Counted from the first letter of the stretch, positions 1-11,920 are shown. The stretch is 64,000 bases of DNA from Tieghemostelium lacteum (GCA_001606155.1 LODT01000025.1:496001-560000), one strand, 5' to 3'. Made by a program: numbers and translations. The notes: generated from the sequence alone by a model not told the origin.

Positions 1-1
1 A

Positions 2-969
2 GAAGTTTTTATTAGAGCACCAGAACCAAATTTTATAAAGATTAGAGGTCTACCAAAATTTACACATCATTCTCAAATTTTACAAAGTCTTGATCAACAA
101 CCTCCATTACAACAACAACCACAACCACAACCACAACAACAACAATTATTACCTCAACAACAAGTTCAACAAGCTCAACAACATCAAAATTCTAATATAA
201 TTCCAATACCAAATATTGAGATTAATAATAATGATTTTACTCAAAATGGTTTCCAATCACCTCAACCACAATATCAACAACAAGGTTTAATGAATCAGAA
301 TCAACCTCAAAATCAACCTCAAAATCAGCCTCAAAATCAACCACAATTACAACAGCAACAATTACAACCACCTCAAACACAATTAAATCTTTTAAATAAT
401 CGTGTTAATGGATTGTCATCACCAAATTCACATGTTGCTAACTCACCTTCAATAACATCACCACAACCTAATACCCCTTTACATCAACAACAACAACATT
501 TAACTGTACAACAACAACAAGGACAACAGTTAAATGGTAGTGGAGGTAGTTCAGATGTAGTTGATATAGCACCATTAACTCCTAGTGGTCAAAATCTACA
601 ACAACAACAAACAATGAACTATTATCAACCATTAACTCCAAATCAACTTCAACAACAACAGCAACAGCAACAAACAAACAATTATATTATTCAAAATGGA
701 GGTAGTCCAAATAATCCTATAAATCTAAACCTATCTAATCAAGGTCAAAATTCTGTACAAATTCAACAACCACAACAACAACAGCCAGATTCAGCTTTAA
801 CATCACCACAACAAACAACATTAAACCTATCACCTAGTTCATATAATAATTATCAAGTACCTGTACATAATAAATTACCAAATCAAATTCAACCAGTAAT
901 TAATAAGTTACCACCTCAATCACCAAATACTCAACAACAACAAAATGTACCAACTGTTAATACATCACC

Positions 970-1000
<31 letters not shown>

Positions 1001-2248
1001 ATGAATCAAACACCACAAATGATTAGACAAAGATCACTATCAAATTTTACACCAACCTCTAATCAATCGTCACCAGCAACACCACCTAACCCTAACAATA
1101 GTAATCCAATTATTAATAATGGAATCAATACATCACCTAATCAACAATTACAACAAACACAACAATCACATTTATCAAATTCTGGTGGATTTTTACCACC
1201 ATCTAATCAATCAGTACAACAGTCATCACCAAATCAACACATTAAGTTGCAAAATAATACCAACAACAACAATAATAATAATATTATAAATCAACAATCA
1301 ATTGCAATGTTTCAACAGATTTCCAATACAAAGAAGGATGCAAATGGCCAAGCTACAGTTGAAAAGATTTGGAGTGGATCATTGGCATGGTTATTGGAAT
1401 CACATCAAACACCTACACCATTTGCATCGTTATTTGCTACCTGTCAAAGTAAAATACCAAGTGAACCTATATGTACCAATTGGCCAGAGACATTGATTGT
1501 CAGTGCCTTTTTGGCAGAAAATGAAACACTGAATAGTTATCTAAAGAGTGCTATCATTATTGCATTTAGTAGTCAACCCAATAGTACTATTCCATCTGAG
1601 AGTCTTTCAAATTTTATGAAAAATCTCCAAGATGAAAAAAGTGTTGGTATCGTTGAGATTCCTGGTAAATCCTTACTGTTAATCAATAAGGAGTCTAGAT
1701 TATATGGTGCCATCTTACCATATGAACTCAGTCTATCTCCTAAAAGAGATACAAATAATCAACCTGTACTTCAGTCGCCTCCATCCATGATGAATTCTAA
1801 TATAAATACTGCTGTCATTGGTATGACTGCTAATAATCCTAATGTTGTTGGCATTCCACAAAGTGCACAATCAACCCCATTGCAAAATACCTCATCACAA
1901 CAAAATCCAAATTCACCTGGTACACCTTTACAAATTAATATTCAAAATCAATATATATCACCTGTACAAACAAATATAATTAATAATTCATCTTCATCTT
2001 CAACTTCATCACAACCACAATCTATTAATATGAATCAAAATAGAAATGGTTCAATATTAAATACCAATAATAATGTTGGAAATATGACAAATCAAACTTT
2101 AATGATAAATAATAATAATCAAAATATGAATGGAAGTTTTAATCCACAACAACAACAACAAGTTTTGAATCAAAATAATAATATGAATAATTTGAATCAA
2201 AATAATATAAATAATATAAATCAAACTTTACAATTCCAACAACAATTA

Positions 2249-2335
<87 letters not shown>

Positions 2336-2469
2336 GGTAATGTACCGAATCAAACAATTAATACATATAATCAACAACAACAAACACAACAACCAAATCA
2401 ACAACAAATTTTTCAACCATTTATGAATCAACAACCACAACAAACAATTAATACATATAATCAACAAAC

Positions 2470-2539
<70 letters not shown>

Positions 2540-2980
2540 GGCCAAGTACAAGGACAAATATTTCAAAATGGACAATTAATGAATCAAATAGTAAATACCA
2601 ACAATAATTTAAATAATAATATTAGTAATAATACTAATGCTAATACTCTTAATAATAATAGTAACGTACAACAAATGAACAATATGATGATGAATGGTTT
2701 AAATATGAACCCCGGACAAATACTACAGAATCAAAATAATCAAATGCAAATTTTACAGAATTCTTTAAATCTTAATCAACCATTATCAATGAATCAACAA
2801 TTATCAATGCCTGCTGCTAATCAAATTATAAATCAATTATCTCAACAACAACAATACGCAAATTCAATACCATCTCCATCGATACAAACTGTCTCTTCAC
2901 CATCAACAGTTGACTTGGACTCCTCTGGTGAACCAAATTCAAAGAGAGCAAAAAAAACCATTATCAAATTCAACTTCTAA
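2..2980 (+). CDS. med25: Mediator complex subunit 25-like protein, 3' part (5' end outside window)
   Basis: The reading frame is open from base 2, so the gene starts upstream; the first in-window Met (290) is not taken as the start. Most of the protein is Gln/Asn/Pro/Ser low complexity. One compact folded segment lies at about 1355-1740. It opens with KIWSGSL, has an NWPETL block, and continues with NFMKNLQDEKSVGIVEIPG, a SLLLINK strand and LYGAILPYE. This order matches the ACID/PTOV activator-binding domain of Med25 (human W-S-G-x-L and plant LQ-x-KK...IQLPSQTLLL patterns). In that family the domain receives transcriptional activators for the RNA polymerase II Mediator. The vWA domain that normally sits at the Med25 N-terminus would lie outside the window. 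The C-terminus has a basic SKRAKK patch, possibly nuclear localisation. An adjacent frame after an 8-A run offers a longer basic tail (see findings). The ACID match is by eye; another PTOV-type protein is possible. Confidence 0.68.
2252..2539 (+). repeat. Two pure CAA tracts coding poly-Gln
   Basis: An uninterrupted run of 26 CAA codons lies at 2252-2329 and a second of 23 at 2471-2539, inside the Med25-like gene. Shorter Gln runs occur elsewhere in the frame. The complementary TTG repeats create long poly-Leu and poly-Val open frames on the other strand that are not genes. Pure codon tracts of this length are typical of dictyostelids and are likely to vary between strains. Confidence 0.95.
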
Positions 2981-3079
2981 AACCAAAGGTGGTAAAGGAA
3001 AGAATAAATAAGAGAATATCTGCTCTCTTTTGTTTTTTTTTTTTTTTTTTACAAATCTATTTATATACATGTTCTATAA

Positions 3080-3410
3080 TTATTTTTGATCAGATTTAAA
3101 TTGCCATTCACATCTGCACATTGGACCTATACATTTTAAAATCATTATTAATTTTTGTTGTCTCAAAAAAAAAAAAAAAAAGTATATCATTCATACATTG
3201 TTGTTGTTGATTTGAATTTAACCATTTTAAAATACAATGCATATGAAATGCATGATTACAAGTTCCCCAAACAGGTGGACAATCATCACCTGGTACTTTA
3301 CAATCAACACAACAATAATCAAATTGCATTCTACAAATTCCACAACATTCTTCATTTACATCCCAATGCCATGTTGATACTGAACTCCATTTTGTTATAT
3401 TAACTTTCAT
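3080..3410 (-). CDS. apc11: Anaphase-promoting complex subunit 11 (RING-H2)
   Basis: APC11 is the small RING-H2 subunit that with APC2 forms the catalytic core of the anaphase-promoting complex, recruiting the E2 for ubiquitination of mitotic cyclins and securin. Two exons (3197-3410 and 3080-3126) joined across a 70-bp intron (GTATGA...TATAG on the minus strand) give 86 residues, close to human APC11 (84). The protein begins MKVNITKW and contains CGICRMQF, CKVPGDDCPPVWG, CNHAFHMHCILKWL and, after the junction, CPMCRCEWQFK, supplying the RING-H2 cysteines and histidines. Without splicing the last CPMC pair is lost, which supports the intron. The start is the only Met that gives the conserved MKV N-terminus. 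The promoter region is shared with the divergent eIF4G-fusion gene. Confidence 0.96.
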
Positions 3411-3912
3411 AATTTTTCATAGTGATTTGTAAAATTGACAAAAGAAAAAATAAAAAAATAAAAAAACTAAAATTTAGTTCGGTCTTCAAAGCAAAAAAAA
3501 AAGAAAACGAAAAATAATTTTTTTTTTTTTTTTTCTCTTTTCTATTATCAAATTTGATATCTAAAAAGATTTTTAAAATCTTAAGACGAAGACTTATCAA
3601 ATTTATATTTAAATCTTTCAAAATATTATAACAACATTTTTTTTTTATGTTATAATATTAGTTTATATATTTTTTTATTTATATATATATCTCTTTCGTT
3701 TCAAATCTTTTATTATTTGAAATCACACACCTTTTTATAAAACTAGTAGTTTTTTTTGGACTTTAAAGATACCAAAAAAGAACTCTTATTTTTTTATATA
3801 ACTCACACACAGAAACACACATTTCTCAAATTCACCTAAAAACACCAATTATATTATATATATCTTTATTTTTGAATAGAGGGATATTTTATCTTGTAGA
3901 ACAAAAAAAAAA
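3411..3912. promoter_or_regulatory. Divergent intergenic region with two hairpins
   Basis: About 500 bp separates the start codons of APC11 (minus) and the VIT-vWA-eIF4G gene (plus). It is T-rich and has no coding-like frame. It holds a perfect 12-bp inverted repeat (arms 3622-3633 and 3648-3659, T-rich loop) and an 8-bp inverted repeat (3699-3706 and 3715-3722). These could form hairpins or cruciforms. At this A+T content chance is a real alternative, so a regulatory role is only inferred. Confidence 0.5.
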
Positions 3913-6900
3913 ATGTATGCAGGATTATGGACAAAAAGTGGAGAACAAATTCTTCCAACATTTATATCAATTAATGCCAAAGTTGTAGATTTGGCAGGAC
4001 AAATTGTATTTAAAAAGACCTATAGTGAAATTAATAAGTATTTCCCCAATCAGATTGGATCGAGTGGAGATGATGCCACATTTAAAGCCTTTTTAAACAC
4101 ATCACTGGGTGTATTGTGTGGTTTTGAAATTAACTTGGATGGTAAAAAGATCAAATCAAAAGTTATAAGCCAACAAGAGGCCATGAAACTATTTGAAAAG
4201 AATCAATTGGCCAATGTAGTCAAGGAGGCAGAGATTGGTAGTAGTATACAGTCTAATCAAGATCCATATATAGAAGAGGATATTTTCTTGTGTAAACTAA
4301 ATAATCTCTCACAGTATAAGGAATTGGAGATTGTCATTACCTACGCCACAGAGATATCCACACAAGGTGACATGTTTCTTATGGAATTTCCAACATCATT
4401 GTCAACCATTCGTTCCAGTCAATTTTTTGAATCTATTGACGAAACTACTGCCGCACAAAAATCTACCTTGTCCTCATCGAATAGCTCCATTCCAAATCAG
4501 TCTAAACAAGGTCTCTTTATTGAACTGAATCTAGAGATGCCATCTAATATCAGTGAGATCACATCACCAACTCACCCCAAATCCATCAGTAGTGATTACA
4601 AGTTGACCAATGGTAAAGTTACCTATAAAGACACTAGATCAATGGAAGATGTAGTCAATCAAATTGATTTGGTCATTTTGGTAAAATTGGAAAATCCACA
4701 TGAACCCTATGGTTTCATTGAACAGAATACCGATGGTTCCAAAGCTCTAATGATTGCATTCTATCCACAATTGGATCAACAGTTATCCACTACTGCCACT
4801 AAGGAAATTGAAATGATATTCTTAATTGACGTATCAGAATCTATGGATTCCTATAATATCAGTCATTCAAAAAAGGCACTTACATTGTTTTTACATTCTC
4901 TCTCTAAGGACACCTATTTTAATATCATTAGTTTTGGTTCAAAATTCACTAAACTCTTTGATAAATCTGTTAAATATGATAATGATCGTTTGGCTGCTGC
5001 CACTCAATATGTTAAAAATTTAAAATCTGAATCTGGTGAAACCAATCTCTTAGCACCTCTACAAGATATTTATAGCCAAAAAGCTACAACCTCCAGACCA
5101 AGAAAAATATTTTTATTAACTGATGGTAGAGTTTCCAATGTTGGTCCAATCGTTGAATTAGTTAGACAAAATTCTGATAATACTTCAGTTTTTCCAATTG
5201 GTATGGGTGAATTTGTTTCAAGACAATTAGTATGTAATTTTAAATAACAAATTTGTATTATATTATTATAAATATTAATATATTTTATTATTATTACTAT
5301 TATTATTATAGGTATATTTGGTTGCAAATGCAGGATCAGGAGTTGCAGAATTAGCAATTGAAAATGAAACTATTGAATCTAAAGTTATTAGACAATTAAA
5401 GAGAGCATTACAACCAGCCATGTCAAATATTAGAATTGATTGGGGATCATTATCTAATAAAAATCAAGCACCAAGAGATTTGAGTACATTGTTTTTGGGT
5501 GATAGATTAACAGTTTATAATATTTTGGATAAGGATGAAAAGATTGATGGTACTGTTAAACTGATAGCTAATGGACCAAATGGACCAGTTTCATTCCCTG
5601 TAACTATTAAACAAGAAGAAACTAAACAAGGTAATATAGTCCATAATTTGGCTGCCTATACTTTAATTTCTGATTTACAAGATCAAATTGAAGAGACTTC
5701 TGATCCAAAAGTTATTGAAACTATTCGTCAAAAGATCATTAGCCTTGGTATTAAATATGGTTTGGCATCTTATTATACTTCATTCTTTTCAGTTGAACAA
5801 ACTGATGAGGAAGAAGAAAAGTTACAAAATGGTAATGGTTCATCAACATCATTATCATCATCATCATCAAATTTATCAACACCAAATGGTACACCACAAA
5901 AAGACTCTAATAGTACACAAATTACACCAACTAAACAAAATGAGTCACCAATTTCAATGCAAAAGAGTAGTGATAAATTAAATCAAAAATCACCATTACA
6001 ATCAACAATTAATGTTGAATCTGCAATGATTTCATTGAGAGGTTCTGCAAGTGGTATTCCAACTAATATTCATCCAACTAGTAACCCACCAACTAATTTG
6101 ACACCAACTTCTGCACCATTTGTACCAGCATCATTATCTGGTAGTGGTACATCTCTAAGAACTCTAAGTACCCCACTAAGTAAATCCAATTTACGTTTAG
6201 ATTCACCAGAATTTGTACCAAAGAGTTTTGGTGGTGGTAGTAGTGGTTCTATACCTTTTTCAATTCCACAATCTCCATTAAAACCTTCTGCTGTAGTTCA
6301 AACATCACCATTAAAACCAGTTGAAGTTTCACCAACTAAACCAGTTACTGCTGAACCAATAACAACACCAGTAAAAACTGAAGCTCCAAAAGTTGTTGAA
6401 CAATCTAAACCTTTAACTGCTGCTGCTTTAATTATGCAAGCTACTGCTGCTGCTACTAAACCAGTAACTGCTGAAGTACCAAAAACTGAAGCTACAAAAG
6501 TTGTTGAACAATCTAAACCTGTAGTACCAGTTTCAACACCCGTTACAACACCAGTTAAATCAGAAGTACCAAAAACTGAGACACCAAAAGTTATTGAACA
6601 ATCTAAACCTGTAGTTATACCATCCACTACTGAACAAAAACCATTAACAGCAGCAGCAATTATTGCAGCAGCACAAAACGCTAAACCAGTTGTACAAGAA
6701 CAAGTTAAAACTCCAGTTGTAGTTGAACAACAACCATCAACATCAAAAACATCAGAACCCATTAAAACTCCAGAACCAATTAAAACTCCAGAGCCAAGTA
6801 AAACTCCAGAACTTTCTAGTAAAGTACCAGATAATACTAAAACTGAATCAACAGCAACACCAATTAAAATTGTTGAACAACCACCAGTACAACAATCACC

Positions 6901-9682
6901 AGTACCAACACCAAATAAACCAACTTTAGCAAATATGTTACAACAACAAGTTCAACAACCAAATCAACAACAACAACAAAAGAATGAACATAGTAAAGCA
7001 TCTATATCAAATTTAATGCAAAATTTTAATTTTCACACAAAAGATAAAGAGCCAGTTGTAGCAGAACAAGTTAATGAAAAGAAACCTGTAGTTACCAATA
7101 TATTATTAAATATACCAACAACTGCAACAACAGCAGCACAATCAGTTAAAAAAGTTTATGATTATGAAAAATTAATGTCATTACGTTATACACCACAATC
7201 CAATACAGTACCAGATCAATTAAAAGATTCACCAATTTATAAGAATAATAATAATAATAATAAAGGACATTTTGGTAAAAAGAAGGGTGGAAAAGGTCAA
7301 TTTGGATTCAATCAACAACAAAGTTCAACACCACCAACTGTACCAAAGAAAATGTACAGTAAGGATACTGATGGTACTCATTCAGAAATGTTGAAGAAAT
7401 TCAAATTCAATCTCAATCGTATCACAATGGATACCTATAGTCAATTGGTCAAGAATATTGAAGAACTAAAGATTCCAGATGAAGAAGCACTTTCTGGTGT
7501 CTGTAATATTCTATTTGAGAAGGCAGTTATCGATCAAAAGTATTCTGCAGTCTATGCCATTCTATCTGGTAATTTGAATAAGGTCTATCCTAAATTTGAC
7601 AAGTCCTCTGTGAGATCTTGTATTTTGAATAACTGTAAAGCTGTATTCTCCTCTGAAATTGATAAATCCAAATTGGAAGGTCTAAATAAGGAAGATCAAG
7701 AAGAACAAGAATTTATATTCAAGAGACGTATGTTGGGTAACTATAAATTTATTGGTGAGCTCTATAAACATGATGAATTGGGTGCTGGTATTGCTAAAGC
7801 CATCATAAGCCAACTCATTGATAGAGTTCAAAAGACTCTAACAGAGGAATCCATTGAATCTATTGTTAAATTAATGTCAACTTTGGGTAAAAAAATGGAA
7901 GAACAAGAAAAACCAACTATAGATCAATACTTTAAACAAATTATTGAACTATCTGAAAATGATTCAGTTACATCTAGAGGTAGATATTTATTATTGGATT
8001 TGGTAGATTTACGTGCAAATAAATGGCAATCCAAGAGTCAAGTTAAACAAGTTAAAGAGGAAACTGAAAAGGAAGAAAGATTTATTGCTAAACATGGTGG
8101 TAAAGGTGGTGATCTTAGAAGATCACAAGATAATGGTAGAACTCCACCAAGAGGTAAAGGCTTATTTGATTCCAGAGATTCATCACGTGATAAAGGTAAT
8201 AATAATAGTAAAGGTGGTAATAATCAAAAATCAAAAGATGGCTGGGAAACTGTTGGTAAACCACAAAAATCGAATAATAATAGAGGTAATAAAACTCCAA
8301 CTAAAGGTAATGATCAAAATGGTTTTGGTTCACCATTTGGTTCATCATCATCAAAAGGTGGTCGTGGTTTTGGTAATAAAAGAGATGAAATGGTTAATAG
8401 TAATAGTAATAATCAAAATAATCAAAATAACAATAGAAATAATATATTTAGTGCATTAAGAATGGATGACGATATTCAACCAAGTAACAGTAATAATAGA
8501 GGTAAAAATGAACAAACACAACCATTTAAGAGAGAATTAAATATACCAGAACTATTTAGAAAAGAACAACCTAAAAAGAAAGAAACAACACCAACACCAA
8601 CTAGTAAACCAAATCAAAAATCTAAATTTGAAGATTTTGATGAAGAATTTGAAGATGATGAAGATATTAAATCATCAACAAAGAATAATAATAGTAAAGG
8701 AACAAAATCAACAGAAGAAGATTTAGAAAAAATTAATGATACCATTGCAATAACATTGGATGAATATTTGGAAACATTGGATATTGATGAAGCCATTGAA
8801 TGTATAAAAGAAATGGAATATCCAACATTGATTGGTAAAATTTTTGGATGCATAGTTAGTAAATCATTTGAAAAGAAAGAGAAGGAAAAACAACAAATTG
8901 TTGAATTATTAAAAGGATTCTTTGAAGCACAATTATTTACTACTGAACAAGTTAAAGAGGGTCTAAAAGAAATTATAGAATCCATTGAAGATATTGAAGT
9001 TGATCTACCATTTGCCTCTAAATTTTTATCAAGTGTCGTTGGTACATGTATAGAACAAGATGTATTGACACTAAACTATCTAGAGGAATCCTATGTCTAT
9101 TTGGCAGATACTGGTAAAGCTGAAGAAATGCTCATTGATACATTTAATGCCATTGTTAAACAATCTGATCAAGATCGTCTATTGGATATCTATGATAAAT
9201 CTGAAAATTTGGATTTACTATGTCTATTCCGTTTCAAGAATCGTAATATAACCTATCTAAATGATGAATTTTTTGAAAAGAATTTCCCATTCCTCTCTGC
9301 AACTGCACCAGAGAAATTAAATACAGCATCACCAATTTCCGAATCTGAAATTATTGAACATTTACTCATGGAACAATCAGCTGATGGTTATTGGACCATT
9401 AATAAGAAACTTGCCAATATCCTAAATGTACCATTTTCTGATATCACTCGTGCTGAATCGGATCAAAGTATTCAGATTTCTCATCCAAATATTTGGGCAA
9501 CATGTTTAGCTTATTCCTATATTCAAATTAAATGTCTAGAAGAAAAAGAAGACCTTGAAATTGTTTTATTAAAAATTGAGAACTGGTTAAAATCTGAATT
9601 TACTACTTCCTCTCCACCACCAAAAGAATCTCTAGATGAAATTTTAATGAAAGCTAAAAGATTAATTTCTGAATATGATTAA
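3913..9682 (+). CDS. VIT-vWA protein with nested eIF4G core (MIF4G, MA3)
   Basis: Two exons (3913-5229 and 5312-9682; 82-bp intron, GTATGT...TATAG) give 1895 residues. Residues about 1-140 resemble a VIT domain; about 300-455 form a vWA domain with a complete MIDAS (DVSES, the Thr of GETN, LLTDGR). Family-typical post-vWA sequence follows to about residue 600, then a long Ser/Thr/Pro/Lys linker. At 7157-7177 lies YDYEKLM (Y1055), the Y-x4-L-hydrophobic eIF4E-binding motif. MIF4G spans about 1132-1344, a Gly/Arg/Asn-rich stretch holds GWETVG and FSALR (compare GWNTVP and FSALQ of human eIF4G), and MA3 spans about 1579-1697. The last 130 residues (ADGYW, IWATCLAYSYIQ, IENWL) resemble the C-terminal domain of VIT/vWA proteins. 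Known eIF4G bridges eIF4E, eIF4A and the ribosome in cap-dependent initiation; the role of the VIT/vWA part is unknown. Exon 2 alone already joins the vWA tail to the eIF4G core, so the fusion does not depend on the intron call. Confidence 0.9.
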
Positions 9683-9774
9683 AAATAAAAATAAATATAA
9701 AATTAATAAATAAAAATAAAATATATATATAAAATATATAAAATAATAATAATTTATATAAAATTTGTTTTAAT

Positions 9775-10914
9775 TTATTTTTTTTCAGATAAAAATGATA
9801 AAGCTAAATCCTTTTCTTCTTGTAATTCTTTTGTAGTTTGATTTAATTTATCTTGAATAAAATCAGAAATTTTTAAACCTTGTACAATAGACCATTCACC
9901 ATTATGACAAGTTACAGGAAAAGAATAAATTAAACCCTTTGGAACATTATAAGAACCATCAGAATAAACAGCCATAGAAACATATTCACCATCTTTGGTA
10001 CCTAATAACCAATCTCTCATATGACAGACAATGGCAGTAGCAGCAGAGGCAGCAGAAGAAAGTTTTCTAGCTGCAATAACAGCAGCACCTCTATTTTGAA
10101 CTTGTGGAATAAAAGATTCTTTTAACCATTTATCATCATTGACAGCAGTTACTACAGGTGTAACTTGTGAATAGGATTGAGTTAAGAATGCTTGAGTTAC
10201 ATCAGGTACTTGAGTGAGTGAATGATTACCCCAAATTATTACATTATGAACATCATTTACATTGACTCCAACTTTCTCACCAATCATTGCTTGTGCTCTA
10301 TTTTGATCTAGACGTGTTAGTGCACTGAAATTTTGTGGTGGTAAATCAGCAGCTTGTGTAAGTGCAGTCAGTGCATTGGTATTTGCTGGATTACCAACTA
10401 CTAAAACTTTTACATTTCTACTGGCATATTTATTCAATGCCTCACCTTGTTCACGAAAGATATTGACGTTGACTTTTAGTAAATCTTTTCTTTGCATTCC
10501 AGGTCCTCTTGGGAAAGCTCCTACCAATAGTGCAACTTGTATACCTGTAAATGCTGTACGTACATCAGTGGTAGCAATAACACTCTGTAATAGGGGATGT
10601 GCTGCATCTTGAAGTTCCATTACCACTCCATTGAGTGCCTCTTGCATTTTTGGTATATCTAATAGATGTAATACCACTGGTTGGTGTGGTCCAAACATTT
10701 GTCCACTAGCAATCATAAATACCAGTGAATAGGCAATTTGTCCTGCTGCTCCTGTAACTAATACTCTTAGTGCTGAACTCTTATTGGTATTCATTGGGTT
10801 GGTATTAATTAATGTCCAGGCTTTACTATTTAATGCACTGGCTTTTTTATGCATCACTGGACATTTTGATATATGTCCTGATATATTATTAATTCTTAAA
10901 ATTGCTTGTTCCAT
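9775..10914 (-). CDS. NAD-dependent malate dehydrogenase, cytosolic-type family
   Basis: This enzyme interconverts malate and oxaloacetate with NAD(H). The single exon codes 379 residues. The Rossmann motif is [12 protein letters not shown], the mobile loop has [11 protein letters not shown], the catalytic Asp is in LTRLDQNRA and the catalytic His in IIWGNHS. The sequence is of the cytosolic/chloroplast MDH type rather than the mitochondrial type. About 48 residues precede the Rossmann fold, longer than in cytosolic MDH. They include RINNISGHI at residues 7-15, which fits a peroxisomal PTS2 nonapeptide except for Ile in place of the final Leu/Ala. The C-terminus (SEKK) is not a PTS1. Family assignment is firm; peroxisomal location is inferred. 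Confidence 0.94.
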   Translation of the reverse strand: MEQAILRINNISGHISKCPVMHKKASALNSKAWTLINTNPMNTNKSSALRVLVTGAAGQIAYSLVFMIASGQMFGPHQPVVLHLLDIPKMQEALNGVVMELQDAAHPLLQSVIATTDVRTAFTGIQVALLVGAFPRGPGMQRKDLLKVNVNIFREQGEALNKYASRNVKVLVVGNPANTNALTALTQAADLPPQNFSALTRLDQNRAQAMIGEKVGVNVNDVHNVIIWGNHSLTQVPDVTQAFLTQSYSQVTPVVTAVNDDKWLKESFIPQVQNRGAAVIAARKLSSAASAATAIVCHMRDWLLGTKDGEYVSMAVYSDGSYNVPKGLIYSFPVTCHNGEWSIVQGLKISDFIQDKLNQTTKELQEEKDLALSFLSEKK

Positions 10915-11384
10915 TGTTTTTTTTTGAATGATTTATAATATAAAAAAAAATTTAAAAAAAAAAAAAAATCATTAAGCATCATTTATTTCTATTTTTAAAC
11001 AGAGAATATAAAAAAAAGATTAATATCAAGTTTACACAAAAGATATATAAATTAACTATTGATCAAGTTACAAACATATTTAACTAATACATTTGAATTT
11101 AGATATTCACATCAATTCTTCTTCAAAAACCTTCAAGATGTATAAATATGTATAAAAACATTTCACTTAAGTATTGTTAATGTTCATAACAACTTTTTAT
11201 AGATCTATTATACAATGGGAATTTATTAATAAGGGCTATTTATAAGTATACCATTCATTTCCCAGCTCTTTTATATTTCCCATAAACGGTTATCAAAATT
11301 CTACATTGTATATTCTTCAATTTGATAACGGATTTAATGTTCTATTAGTTTTTTTTAATAAAAATTTATGTTTTAGGAATTTAT
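10915..11384. other. Gene-free AT-rich flank of the tRNA/repeat island
   Basis: No coding-like frame or recognisable RNA gene is seen here. A TCCCATAA octamer at about 11278-11285 fits the consensus described as the Dictyostelium upstream element of small ncRNA genes, and a weak hairpin (GTTATCAAA...TTTGATAAC) follows directly. No conserved RNA body appears at the expected distance, so no ncRNA is called. Confidence 0.5.
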
Positions 11385-11500
11385 CTGAGAGATAGAGTTA
11401 TATCAGTTTAGCTAAATGATCTTAAGTGATAGTATCCTTCCTGACTACCTTTTATGTATACTAATCTTTACTGGACTCTCGTAAGGAGCATTCTTAAAAA
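11385..11500 (+). repeat. Unclassified repeat, copy 1 (partial)
   Basis: This segment shares CCTGACTACCTTTTATGTAT, then TACTAATCT, then GTAAGGAGCATTCTTA with copies at 11501-11635 and, inverted, at 12131-12268. It lacks the GTGTAACTTGG stretch of the other two and is the most diverged. No open frame is seen. It is adjacent to tRNA genes, where dictyostelid mobile elements commonly insert, but nothing identifies a family. Confidence 0.7.
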
Positions 11501-11635
11501 ATGTAAGAGATACAGTATTAACAGTTACTTTAAGATTATAGTCATCCATTCCTGACTACCTTTTATGTATACTTTATACTAATCTATACTGTACTCTTGT
11601 GTAACTTGGGTAAGGAGCATTCTTACAAAAAAAAA
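11501..11635 (+). repeat. Unclassified repeat, copy 2
   Basis: It begins near GTAAGAGATACAGTATTAAC and ends at GGAGCATTCTTAC before an A run. It lies directly head-to-tail after copy 1. It matches the inverted copy at 12131-12268 with only small indels and a few substitutions, so these two are closer to each other than either is to copy 1. Confidence 0.8.
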
Positions 11636-11848
11636 ATGTAATACCATAGGGGTAGTGATTAATATTTTTATGATATAATGTCTTGATTAATTATTTTATT
11701 TTGTTTTTCTAATGCTAAATATTTAAAATATGGAATTAACTGAATATAGAATATTATAGTCTTAATGGGATGCTATACTACAAAAAAAAAAAAATTGGAA
11801 AAAATCTGAACAAAATCCTAAAAATTTTTGATCGATCACAACATTGAA

Positions 11849-11920
11849 TGTTTTGTAGCTCAGTGGTAGAGCGGAAGACTGCAAATCTTTCGGTCACCAG
11901 TTCAATCCTGGTCAAAACCT
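11849..11920 (+). tRNA. tRNA-Cys (GCA)
   Basis: The 72-nt sequence folds as a cloverleaf. The acceptor 5' strand is 11849-11855, the D arm AGCTCAGTGGTAGAGC includes stems GCTC/GAGC, the anticodon stem is GAAGA/TCTTT with loop CTGCAAA, and the T arm is ACCAG-TTCAATC-CTGGT. The anticodon GCA is at 11881-11883. The discriminator is T at 11920, as usual for tRNA-Cys. Pairing at acceptor position 1 is T against C72, a mismatch. A TTTT run at 11926 may end Pol III transcription. There is no intron and no encoded CCA. Confidence 0.95.

Noticed and set aside
2139-2575. Minus-strand frames coding long poly-Val and poly-Leu
   Set aside because: They are the complement of the CAA tracts in the Med25-like gene and have no other content.
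3400-3621. 73-codon minus-strand frame rich in Phe/Lys
   Set aside because: Low-complexity translation of poly-A/T in the divergent promoter region.
6298-6762. 154-codon minus-strand frame rich in Thr/Gly/Val
   Set aside because: It is the complement of the repetitive Pro/Val/Lys/Glu linker of the VIT-vWA-eIF4G gene.
11278-11333. Octamer resembling the Dictyostelium small-RNA upstream element plus a hairpin
   Set aside because: The octamer recurs elsewhere (for example near 56850 and inside coding sequence), so chance is likely in AT-rich DNA; no RNA body or conserved class I motif follows.
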